DNA of 64,000 nt from Anaspis maculata (taxonomy: Eukaryota > Arthropoda > Insecta > Coleoptera > Scraptiidae): NCBI GenBank assembly GCA_949128115.1, contig OX421967.1:6004070-6068069 (forward strand), written 5' to 3'. Below the pieces are notes generated by a model, which saw only the letters and a program-made list of their open reading frames with translations, ran no database searches and was not told the DNA's origin. Shown here one piece after another: positions 54,590 to 64,000 of the stretch. Numbering within the stretch: the first letter of the stretch is position 1; the number at the start of each line of letters is the position of its first letter. The position numbers were made by a program, and so were the translations under genes.

Positions 54590-56600
54590 GCAAACAGGCC
54601 GTTGCTGTCACTTTCTCCGAGCACATCCAGACAATTTTCGTGGTCCTCCAGGTCCTTGGACTTTTGCTGCTGGCAATCAAAGTGGGAAAATTTTGCAGGT
54701 CGGCAAAAATTCTTGCAGGTCGGCATACAGGCCGTTGCTGTCACCTTCTCCGAGCACTTCCAGACAATTTTTGTGGTCCTCCAGGTCCTTGGACTTTTGC
54801 TGCTGGCAATCAAAGTGGGAAAATTTTGCAGGTCGGCTAAAATTCTTGCAGGTCGGCATACCGTTGCCGTTCCTGTCACCTTTCCCGAGCACTCCCAGAC
54901 AATTTTCGTGGTCCTCCAGGTCCTTGGACTTTTGCTGCTGGCAATCAAAGTGGGAAAATTTTGCAGGTCGGCAAAAATTCTTGCAGGTCGGCATACAGGC
55001 CGTTGCTGTTATTTTCTCCAAGCACTTCCAGACAATTTTCGTGGTCCTCCAGGTCCTTGGACTTTTGCTGCTGGCAATCAAAGTGGAAAAATTTTGCAGG
55101 TCGGCAAAAATTCTTGCAGGTCGGCACACAGGCCGTTGCTGTCACCTTCTCCAAGCACTCCCAGACAATTTTTGTGGTCCTCCAGATCCTTGGACTTTTG
55201 CTGCTGGCAATCAAAGTGGGAAAATTTTGCAGGTCGGCAAAAATTCTTGCAGGTCGGCATACAGGCCGTTGCTGTCACCTTCTCCGAGCACTTCCAGACA
55301 ATTTTTGTGGTCCTCCAGGTCCTTGGACTTTTGCTGCTGGCAATCAAAGTGGGAAAATTTTGCAGGTCGGCTAAAATTCTTGCAGGTCGGCATACAGGCC
55401 GTTGCTGTCACCTTCTCCGAGCACTTCCAGACAATTTTTGTGGTCCTCCAGGTCCTTGGACTTTTGCTGCTGGCAATCAAAGTGGGAAAATTTTGCAGGT
55501 CGGCCTACAGGCCGTTGCTATCACCTTCTCCGAGCACTTCCAGACAATTTTCGTGGTCCTCCAGGTCCTTGGACTTTTGCTGCTGCCGATCAAAGTGGGA
55601 AAATTTTGCAGGTCGGCGAAAATTCTTGCAGGTCGGCCTACAGGCCGTTTCTGTCACCTTTCCCGAGCACCTCTAGACAATTTTCGTGGTCCTCCAGGTC
55701 CTTGGACTTTTGCTGCTGGCAATCAAAGTGGGAAATTTTCGCAGGTCGGCACACAGGCCGTTGCTGTCACCTTCTCCGAGCACTTCCAGACAATTTTTGT
55801 GGTCCTCCAGGTCCTTGGACTTTTGCTGCTGGCAATCAAAGTGGGAAAATTTTGCAGGTCGGCCTACAGGCCGTTGCTGTCACCTTCTCCGAGCACTTCC
55901 AGACAATTTTTGTGGTCCTCCAGGTCCTTGGACTTTTGCTGCTGGCAATCAAAGTGGGAAAATTTTGCAGGTCGGCTAAAATTCTTGCAGGTCGGCATAC
56001 AGGCCGTTGCTGTCACCTTCTCCGAGCACTTCCAGACAATTTTTGTGGTCCTCCAGGTCCTTGGACTTTTGCTGCTGGCAATCAAAGTGGGAAAATTTTG
56101 CAGGTCGGCCTACAGGCCGTTGCTATCACCTTCTCCGAGCACTTCCAGACAATTTTCGTGGTCCTCCAGGTCCTTGGACTTTTGCTGCTGCCGATCAAAG
56201 TGGGAAAATTTTGCAGGTCGGCGAAAATTCTTGCAGGTCGGCCTACAGGCCGTTTCTGTCACCTTTCCCGAGCACCTCTAGACAATTTTCGTGGTCCTCC
56301 AGGTCCTTGGACTTTTGCTGCTGGCAATCAAAGTGGGAAATTTTCGCAGGTCGGCACACAGGCCGTTGCTGTCACCTTTTCCGAGCACTCCCAGAAAATT
56401 TTCGTGGTCCTTCAGGTCCTTGGACTTTTGCTGCTGGCGATCAAAGTGAGAAAATTTTGCAGGTCGGCGAAAATCTTGCAGGTCGGCATACAAGACGTTG
56501 CTGTTACTTTCCCCGAGGACTTCCAGTCAAATTTCGTTGTCCTCCTTGTCTTTGGACGTTTGCTGTCGACGACCAAAATGCGAAATTTTCGCAGGTTGGC
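54590..56600 (+). repeat. 133/113-bp tandem array, left arm of foldback element 1
   Basis: About 16 units with the landmark AGGTCGGCATACAGGCCGTT at 54721, 54854, 54989, 55122, 55255, 55388, then 55501, 55634, 55747, 55860, 55993, 56106, 56239 and 56352. The block 55388-55760 recurs at 55993-56365 (offset 605) with its private variants, so it was copied recently. Units contain no stop codon in any plus frame, which produces long but meaningless open frames. Confidence 0.95.
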
Positions 56601-56904
56601 AATAGTATATTACATACCGAGACGGGAAATACATCATTACTGCTGAGGGCACAGAGAGCTAGCCCGAAGCGGGAATAATGTATTTACCGTCGAGAGTATG
56701 TATACTATTTTACTCACAACCATGTACTCAGCTTGCAGGATTACAGGCGTTAATTTTGCTGAAACGTGGTTCAAGAAATACTGATTCCCTTCTAAAGCTA
56801 CCATTTCTTCACTTTTTCGGGAGGTCGGCAATGGGTCACTACCCGAATTCCTACTAGGTATGTAATGAATCAATTACCATAGTGGTTGTGAGTGAAAATT
56901 TTTG

Positions 56905-57990
56905 CCGACTTGCAAAAATTTCGCACTTTGGTCGCCAGCAGCAAAGGTACAAGGACCTGGAGGACGACCAAAATTGTCTGGAAGTTCTCGGAAGAGAAGT
57001 TCTCGGAAGAGGTGACGGCAACGGCCTGTATGCCGACCTGCAAGAATTTTTGCCGACCTGCAAAATTTTCCCACTTTGATCGCCAGCAGCAAAAGTCCAA
57101 GGACCTGGAGGTCCACAAAAATTATCTGGGAGTAGTCGGGGAAGGTGACAGCAACGGCCTGTAGGCCGACCTGCAAGAATTTTTGCCGACCTGCAACATT
57201 TTCCCACTTTGATTGCCAGCAGCAGAAGTCCGAAGACCTGGAGGTCCACAAAAATTGTCTTGAAGTGCTCGGAGAAGGTAACAGCAATGGCCCGTATGCT
57301 GACCTGCAAGTATTTAGGCCGACCTGCAAAATTTTTCCACTTTGATCGCCAGCAGCAAAAGTCCAAGGACCTGGAGGACCACGTAAATTCTCTGGAAGTG
57401 CTCGGAGAAGGTAACAGCAACGGCCTGTATGCCGACCTGCAAGAATTTAGGCCGACCTGAAATTTTTTTCCACTTTGATCGCCAGCAGCAAACGTCCAAG
57501 GACCTGGAGGTCCACAAAAATTATCTGGGAGTAGTCGGGGAAGGTGACAGCAACGGCCTGTAGGCCGACCTGCAAGAATTTTTGCCGACCTGCAACATTT
57601 TCCCACTTTGATTGCCAGCAGCAGAAGTCCGAGGACCTGGAGGTCCACGAAAATTGTCTTGAAGTGCTCGGAGAAGGTAACAGCAACGGCCCGTATGCCG
57701 ACCTGCAAGTATTTAGGGCGACCTGCAAAATTTTTCCACTTTGATCGCCAGCAGCAAAAGTCCAAGGTCCTGGAGGACCACGAAGATTCTCTGGAAGTGC
57801 TCGGAGAAGGTAACAGCAACGGCCTGTATGCCGACCTGCAAGAATTTAGGCCGACCCGCAAAATTTTCCCACTTTGATCGCCAGCAGCAGACGTCCAAGG
57901 ACCTGGAGGACCACGAAAATTGTCTGGAAGTGCTCGGAGAAGGTGACAGCAACGGCCTGCATGCCGACCTGCAAGAATTTTTTGCCGACG
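56905..57990 (-). repeat. 133-bp tandem array, right arm of foldback element 1
   Basis: Inverted relative to the left arm, about 8 units, with CAGCAACGGCCTGTATGCCG as landmark. A three-unit block at about 57130-57460 recurs about 399 bases on at 57529-57860. The right array is about half the length of the left, so the two arms have changed copy number independently. Confidence 0.93.
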
Positions 57991-58100
57991 TAGAAGGCAT
58001 ATGAGTGGGTAGGTATGTGTTCCACAAGGCAAGTGAATGGGGTATAGGTACGATTTCTGCTGACCTGCAAAATCGGCTGACCTGCATTTTAGTGACACCC

Positions 58101-58507
58101 CTTTTCAACATGTCTTTTCGGTTGGTTTTATACGAACACTCTGCACATCGGAACCAATTGCTATCTTCAGCGGAAGCATGTTTCAACATGTGTGTTTTCA
58201 AGTAACGTTTCTGGTGGCTTTTATACGGACACTTTGTGCATTGTAACCAATCGATGTCTTCAGCGGCAGCATGTTTTGAATTGTGCGATTTCAAGTTACA
58301 CTTCCGGTTGATTTTATACGAACACTTTGCACATTGAATCCATTTTTTCTGTTCATGGGCAGACTGCGTTAGCATAATATGCTGTTTCAAATCTTCACTT
58401 TGCTTGGGTTTGCTCAAATATTTGGTGCGTTTAGAGTTTTCAATGGGGTCTAATGCACTGGCGCGCGGTGATCTGACGAGTTTCGCTGCCCATCGATGGA
58501 AATCCGT
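58101..58507 (-). pseudogene. Zinc-finger family member 3, middle piece
   Basis: The minus strand reads TDFHRWAAKLV, matching HTDYHRPAAEL of member 1 and VNYHRLAAKF of member 2, then a Lys-rich linker and fingers CAKCSYKINRKCNLKSH, CTKCPYKSHQKRYLKTH and CAECSYKTNRKDMLKR, cut at the foldback insertion. The frame is intact over this piece. The start of the piece is the left end of foldback-like element 2. Confidence 0.85.
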
Positions 58508-59040
58508 GGGAAAAAATAATTTGCTGACCGTGGAGCATTTTGCTGACCAAAAAAAAAATTCCTTCCAGAGCTCTCAAATTTTGCACGGGGGCTCATTTTC
58601 ATCGGTAGCATCTGCTACCACCCTGAACTTTTTGATTCAACGCCTCCTTAGGGGTGCACTAGCTTCCCTTAGCTACCCTTTGCGGCTTGAAAAGTGACTT
58701 TATTTCTACATTATTGGCCGCAGCGGGTTGAAACTCGGTATCCGGGATTGTCTTAGCCGGTAGCACCTGCTACCACCCAGAGCGTTTTTCCATTTCACAC
58801 CAAAAAGGCACTTTACTCTTGGCGAAAACTCGAAAAAGTGGCTTTATCTCTATATTATTGGCCGCAGCGGGTTGAAACTCGGTATCCGAGATTGTCTTAG
58901 CCGGTAGCACCTGCTACCACCCAAAGCGTTTTTTCATCTTGCACCAAAAGGGCACTTTACTCTTGGCGAAAACTCGAAAAAGTGGCTTTATCTCTACATT
59001 ATTGGCCGCAGCGGGTTGAAACTCGCTATCTCGGCTCTGA

Positions 59041-60030
59041 AAAACCTGAGAAGGCAAAAGGGAGCTTACTTAGATGCCAGATATATCGATAAGTCAGAAG
59101 GGGGTCACCGGGGCTACATACAATGATTGAGGACACAAGGGGGCTCAATAGGGCTCCAAACGATACTTGAAGACACAAGGGGGCTCAGCAAGGCTCGAAA
59201 TGCTCTGATGTAGAACAGAAGGGAGGATAGGGCTTTGAAAATCGAAAGAAGGCCTGGCTGGGCTCACTAGGGCTTCAAATGACACTTAGAGATACTAAGT
59301 GGGCACTGTAGGATTTGAACCAACACCATGAAGACTTACCGGAGGTAACTAGAGCTTTGAAAACTGACACAATGTACAAAAGGGCTCAGCAGGGCTACAA
59401 ATGAAACATGAGAACACAGGGGGCCACATAGGGCTCCGAGAAACCTGAGAAGGGTCACAAGGGAGCTTTCTGAAAATTCCAGAAACTTGAGAAAACAGAA
59501 GGGGGCCACCAGGGATGCCAACGATAGTTGGCGGCACAAGGGGGCTTATTAGGACTCCAAACTATATTTGAAGATACAAGGGGGCTTAACAGGGCCTGAA
59601 ATGCTTCAATGTAGACACAAGAGAGCGGAGGCGTTTAAACATTGGACGAAGGCCTGGCGGGGATCACTTGGGCCCCAAATGACACTTAAAGACACGAGGG
59701 GGCCATGTCGGCCAACACCTGAAGACTAACAGGAGCTAACTAGAGTTTGAGAACCAACACACTGTAAAAAGGGGTTCAGTAGGGCAACCAATGAAACAAG
59801 AAGACACCTGGGGGCTACATAGGGCTTCGAGAAACCTAAGAAGGTACTAAGGAGCTTTTTAAGACTTCAGAATCTTCGAGAAATCAGAAGAGGGTCACCT
59901 GGGCTGCAAACGATAATTGAAGACACAAGGGGCGCAATAGGGCTCCAAACGATTTTGAAGACACAAGGGGGCTCAGCAGGGCTTGAATTGCTTTGATGAA
60001 GAACACAAGGGAGGATAGGGCTCGATTCTC
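59041..60030. repeat. Tandem repeat with ~395-bp period inside foldback element 2
   Basis: The block starting AAACCTGAGAAGG recurs at 59045, 59444 and 59835 (steps 399 and 391). Inside each are shorter ~40-base subunits with the core GACACAAGGGGGCTCAATAG. About 2.5 copies, diverged by substitutions and small indels. No coding meaning. Confidence 0.88.
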
Positions 60031-61180
60031 GATTTTTCGAGGTAAACACTTGTTGCGTCACATGTTGCAACATTAACCTTGGAATATAATGAATCATCAT
60101 GATAACTGTTGAACAATGGCGTCATTAATTAAGAATATTCTAGACTTTTCTGAAGTATTGCGCAGTTTTACACAATAACTAACTCCTAACTCTTACGTAA
60201 GTTTGCTCACTACCTACTACTCATTAGGGCTCCGTCCCTTTTAGGACCTTTAAGTAATAAAAGACTCAAAATGGATTGAAATAAAACGACTGCTAGTAAA
60301 CATGAAGAGAGAGTAGTGTTCTGTGTGTAATCATAATCAACTAAGTATGCATTAAAATGTTCAATCTAAACTGGATAAAACTTCAACCAATAACAGCTCA
60401 TGTGTATTTTTTTTGTATTAACCTCTCCCATACATTCTGGAACAGTGAAGTTGAGTGGATGCGCTATTCTACTTCTACGCATGCGCATTTGGTTAATTTT
60501 TTGACCCAGAGATAGTTGCGTCTATGGCTTGACTTTGAAAAAGTAGCCGAAATACTGTAACTGAAAGCAATCCTACCCTCCTTTTTTCACCTATATGATA
60601 CCTACTACAGCTATAAAAAAATCTATTTTTCGATTTCTGCCACCAGTTCAATGGACATCCTGATGATTTCACAGAATTTCTACGTACTCAGCTGCAGCTC
60701 GAAGATTCCATTCCACTTCTTCATTCCGAGGCCTTACTGGAGGCTTGCATCAAGTGCGAGAAGGAACTAAAAAACAGTTACTCGCGCTCCGTACAGTATA
60801 ATCTATTGATCATAATCATTATTTAATATTTCATCATTATTAAAATACTTTTTATCACATGTATACCTATAAAACATTAAAGCAGTGATTGTTCACATTG
60901 TCTTTTTTTCCTAATGTTCCTTATTATACCCCTGATTATGTTTAATTCATTACATTAGTGACAGGAGGGACTTTCTCAGGAATCTTTTAGACTTTTTTAT
61001 TTCATGATTTGATAAACATAAATGTTACTAAATTTTCCACTAACAAATTAACTATGCAACCAGGTATACACCTAGTAATAAATCCTCAGATGGTAATGTA
61101 TGTTTGTACCTATATGTGCTAAAATATGTTGGAGATGTAGGTTTGTATCTGTGCTCAATGGCTCTTCGCAGCTGTACCGG
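60031..61180. other. AT-rich stretch, nothing recognised
   Basis: Long AT-rich sequence without recognisable coding, inside foldback-like element 2. A short plus-strand stretch at about 60655-60790 has a more protein-like composition but no domain that I can name. Confidence 0.4.
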
Positions 61181-61215
61181 AAGGTGGCGCTACTGCCAAT
61201 ATCGATAGATCACTG

Positions 61216-61430
61216 GGAATGCCGGTAATGCTGGTTCATTGTAAATGCCGGCAATGCAGGTTTCTGTGAGTGCTGATAGATTCCTGTAAATGCCGGTAAT
61301 GCAAGTTGCTGTAAATGTCGGTATATTCCTGTGAATGCCGGGATTGCAGGTTCCTACAAATGTCGGTAGATTCCTGTAAATGCCGGTGATGCAAGTTCCT
61401 GTGAATGTTGGTAAGTTAGTTCCTATGCGC
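61216..61430. repeat. Degenerate tandem repeat, ~24-26-bp units
   Basis: About nine units of the type TTCCTGTAAATGCCGGTAAT, alternating between an endings class GCAGG/GCAAG and a class GATAGAT/GGTATAT, so the real unit may be a ~50-bp dimer. Drifted, not CRISPR-like: there are no unique spacers. Confidence 0.8.
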
Positions 61431-62700
61431 GCCGCTAGGTTGCGCTACTCTGTGCCGATAGATGGCGCCACTGTCGATGTCGGTAATGCAGATTCCTTAC
61501 TGCGCCAGAATTGCCATAGTTCCACTACTTTGATTCCTTACGGCTCGATACCAAATTGGAGGCGAAAGGTTTGAAGAAAAAATGAAAACTTCATAAAAAT
61601 TATTATTTGTCGAGTGAACCGTTTGTCCTCAGATGCCAACCGAAATAGGTAGGTGTTGAACCGAAATACCTACTTAGATATCTACAATTCGAGAATGCGA
61701 AGAAAGCACTCAGTTATATTGTCATTAGAAAGATATGAAAGATTCTAGAGAACCCGCGATCTTTCTAGACTCATCCCATTAGGTCGTAGTGTGTAAGTGC
61801 GAGGCTCTGGTGCGTTCCAGAGCGCGCGTGTAGGCTTCTGCTCGTGAAACTGAATAAGGAGATTTCAACATCACTCAGAAAACATCAGTCTGATTGGCGG
61901 AGGTGCTGTCATCCCAGAACACACGAGAAGCATGCGAAAGGTGTGTGATTATCCCGGAGTCGTCTAGAAACCATCGTCTTGATGCCAAGATGGTCTGATA
62001 TTTCATCATTGATTCTTTGTCCGTTTGTCCATTCACATTGGATGATTGAAAATCTATTATATGTTAATATTCATTATATTTCTATTTATGTGTTTATTTA
62101 TGCTATATATTGACGATGCTCATTCGCAACCCATGGATGCCATATTTTAATTATATGTTTTATAATAATTATTGTAGAGCTAATGAAGAATCTGAATCTG
62201 AATCTGAACCACATGCTGAGTCACTGTGGAATTTGCAGGAGAGCCCATGAACCATTCGAGATAATTGGTCGGAACCTATAGGTATAAGCACTATGGATCG
62301 CCCACAGCACCAGTATTGAATACAAAGCGATAGACAGCGGATAGAAAGCGAAGTGTAACCTGCGATATTTCAAGTAGATATTTGTTCGCGTGTATTAGCT
62401 GTAGTACGCAGTATTGAGCAGTGGGTGTTTTAAAACGATCGTCTCGAAGATCGTCTCAATTATAATCGAACTCGTACGCGAAATACGTAACATTACGATA
62501 TGCGCTACAGACCTCAACTCGTGATCAGGCGAATGTGGGAGCAGCTGCTGTTTTTAGCACATTTCTCCAAACAGGGAGGCGCTTATGTCCTCACTTTGTC
62601 CGTCTGTCCCTCCATCTGGCCGTTCATCCGACACAGCATGTAGTCCTGGACGAAAGGATATTTACGCAAAATTTTAACTCCAGTTGTTAGCTCATGACCT
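61431..62700. other. Interior of foldback-like element 2, no gene
   Basis: Mixed sequence. A short GAATCT run (about 62185-62207) follows an AT-rich stretch, as often seen at the 3' tail of non-LTR elements, but no RT or endonuclease is present. Short frames match nothing known. Confidence 0.4.
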
Positions 62701-63164
62701 TGAAACCCAAACTCAAGACTAAAGTGCCCTTTTGGTGCGGGATGGAAGAAAGCTCTGGGTGGTAGCAGGTGCTACCGGCTGAGGCAATCCCGGATCCCGA
62801 GTTTCAGTTCGCTGCGGCCAATAATATAGGAATAAAGCCACTTTTTCGATTTTTCTCCAAGAGTAAAGTGCCCTTTTGGTGCGAGATGGAAAAAAGCTCT
62901 GGGTGGTAGCAGGTGCTACCGGCTGAGGCAATCCCGGATCCCGAGTTTCAATCCGTTGCGGCCAATAATAAAGAAATAAAATTCACTTTTTAAGCCACAA
63001 AGGGTAGCTAAGGGTAGCTAGTGTACCCCTTAGGAGGGGTTGAATCAAAAAGTGCAGGGTGGTAGCAGATGCTACCGCTCAAGATGAGCCTCCCTGCAAA
63101 ATTTGAACCTCCTAGAGGTATTTTGAATTTTGGTCAGCAAAATGTTTCACGGTAAGCAAATTAC

Positions 63165-63503
63165 GGAGTCTCGAATGTGTTTCACCATAACTAAAGCGGA
63201 ATCGGTCTCGAATCGGCAATAATCGCAATGAAATTCATGAAATTCTTCATTACAAAATGAGCTCCGTTCACAGTCATCGTCGTCAGTCTTGCCATCATGT
63301 TTGTGTTTGCAGTGTTCGTACAAATCCCAATGGTAATAACCTTTGAATTCGCAGTGAATGCACGAAAACTGCTCGGGTTCTACGATGGTATGGAACAGTT
63401 CTGCCGCGTAAACATTTTTATGGGTCCTTTGGACGTGGTGTGCTAGTTGAAGCTTCAGTTCGCACTCATACGAACATTGTTGACACCGATGCGCCACCTC
63501 CAT
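63165..63503 (-). pseudogene. Zinc-finger family member 3, N-terminal piece
   Basis: An ATG at 63503 starts MEVAHRCQQCSYECELKLQL, aligning with MDETHRCSQC of the other two members. The three atypical N-terminal fingers follow (CQQC..., CIHCEFKGYYHWDLYEHCKHKH, CDYCRFETDSALVMVKH). It is cut after KHIRDS by foldback-like element 2. The leader intron (63514-63566, minus strand) has donor GTAGGT and acceptor CCATTCCAG. With 58101-58507 and 54018-54454 it accounts for a complete but broken family member. Confidence 0.85.
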
Positions 63504-63566
63504 GACAGATTAGCTGGAATGGTAGTATAAAATCCCGTTCTAACTGACATCAGTCCTAATACCTAC

Positions 63567-63902
63567 CTAGGTTGGTATGTATGGGCCTGGATCATTTCGA
63601 TTTTATTACTTGTGAAGCAACACTAGATCAAGTGTACAATAAATTTGTAACCATTTTGCTAAAACGACAACATTGGTGGAGGTCAAGCTAGCGGGCGAGC
63701 TAAAACAAGTTGTTGAAAGTGCAGGAAATTGGCTTCACCACGAAATTCATAAATAAAATGATGGACTGCCCAAATAGCATATCTGAAATAGATTTTTTGC
63801 TTGAGAAAAGTAGCTCTCAAACAATTTTTTTGCTCTAATTGTCAGCTCATTCCCGCCTGTTTAACATATCTCAAAGAATGCATGGCTAATACCGTGTGAT
63901 CC
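63567..63902. other. Stretch without a gene
   Basis: Upstream of zinc-finger member 3. It may hold its promoter, but I cannot point to one. No coding sequence seen. Confidence 0.4.
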
Positions 63903-64000
63903 AAACCATTCTGAGTTGGGGTAGACTGTGCAATGGCGAAAAGCAGCTCAACATCCCGGAATTTGACCGTGTCACAGCCTACCCCAAGTCGGAATGGTTT
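63903..64000. repeat. Hairpin-forming inverted repeat at the window edge
   Basis: AAACCATTCTGAGTTGGGGT at 63903 and, inverted at the window end, AAACCATTCCGACTTGGGGT; the match continues to about 28 bases with three mismatches. The loop is about 42 bases. Either a tiny MITE or a structured RNA. The right flank lies outside the window. Confidence 0.7.

Larger units (their letters stand above)
54455..58100. mobile_element. Foldback-like transposon 1 with 133-bp subrepeats (3646 bp)
   Basis: Inserted in zinc-finger member 3. The 9-bp target duplication CTTTTCAAC lies at 54446-54454 and 58101-58109. Ends are GGGGAATTC and (inverted) GGGTGTCAC, then a shared 17-base TAAAATGCAGGTCAGCC. Each arm then has about 100 bases of unique match and a tandem array, units 133 bp (or 113 bp where a CGGCAAAAATTCTTGCAGGT stretch is missing). 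The left array runs to about 56600, the right from about 56905. A spacer of about 300 bp separates them. Long inverted arms built of short tandem repeats plus a 9-bp duplication are the features of Drosophila FB elements. No transposase is seen. Confidence 0.92.
58508..63164. mobile_element. Foldback-like element 2 (about 4.66 kb) in zinc-finger member 3
   Basis: The left arm (58508-about 59030) and right arm (about 62700-63164, inverted) match in order: TAATTTGCTxACCGT, ATTTTGCTGACC, AAATTTTGCA, GGTAGCATCTGCTACCACCC, TTTTTGATTCAACxCCTCCT, GGCCGCA, and two more GGTAGCACCTGCTACC units about 144 bases apart. The interior holds a 395-bp tandem repeat, an AT-rich middle and a 25-bp tandem repeat. 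It separates the N-terminal piece of member 3 at 63165 from the middle piece ending 58507. No clean target duplication is visible and no transposase is found. Confidence 0.78.

Noticed and set aside
54384..58098. Long frames of 400-584 codons in the foldback arms
   Set aside because: Overlapping frames in all phases come from a 133-bp tandem repeat without stops; no domain and no gene structure.
61216..61430. CRISPR-like array
   Set aside because: Units are contiguous and drifted without unique spacers, and the genome is clearly eukaryotic.
58508..63164. Target duplication for foldback-like element 2
   Set aside because: Flanks GAAATCCGT and GGAGTCTCG do not match well enough; I found no convincing repeat.
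1..64000. tRNA or rRNA genes
   Set aside because: I saw no cloverleaf-like segment with A and B boxes and no rRNA-like sequence, though a covariance-model scan was not possible.

Overview
Origin. This is a eukaryotic, almost certainly insect, genomic window. It has spliced genes with GT-AG introns (several only 53-57 bp), AATAAA poly(A) signals, Ty3/gypsy retroelements, DNA transposons, a THAP domain, C2H2 zinc-finger arrays and a long satellite. The zinc-finger expansion and TE load suggest a hemipteran-like genome, but I cannot name a species. No bacterial operon, CRISPR array, rRNA or tRNA is visible. Layout. 0-4.5 kb: broken Ty3/gypsy pieces and one terminal exon (1997-2320) of a secreted-protein-like family. 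6.28-11.13 kb: an apparently intact Ty3/gypsy element on the minus strand with two 203-bp LTRs that look identical, a 5-bp target duplication and one 1447-aa gag-pol frame. It sits inside the gag region of an older dead element. 12.13-17.72 kb: a three-exon plus-strand gene (signal peptide, about 225 aa) whose second intron carries two broken copies of another Ty3/gypsy family on the opposite strand. Its last exon is paralogous to the exon at 2 kb. 17.9-21.7 kb: old repeats, no gene seen. 21.75-41.76 kb: a 305-bp satellite made of two diverged halves (153 + 152 bp), with higher-order blocks copied at multiples of 305 bp. It is interrupted by a 2983-bp inverted-repeat transposon carrying a THAP-domain exon and by a 237-bp MITE. 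42.2-43.0 kb: a minus-strand gene or pseudogene of the SWIM zinc-finger type. 43.8-63.5 kb: three members of one C2H2 zinc-finger family. One is intact (43.9-45.1). One has its 3' end cut by a TA-flanked MITE that supplies the present stop codon (49.7-51.1). One is split into three pieces (63.5, 58.5 and 54.4 kb) by two foldback-like transposons whose inverted arms are tandem repeats. A third copy of the intron retroelement family, with its 3' LTR, lies at 45.2-49.0 kb. How the parts relate. No pathway is encoded here. The window records repeated TE insertion into two small gene families (the secreted protein and the zinc fingers). The strongest items are the nested gypsy pair, the higher-order satellite with its THAP element, and the foldback element with a 9-bp target duplication that breaks a zinc-finger reading frame at a readable position. 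All alignments were made by eye; none is computed.
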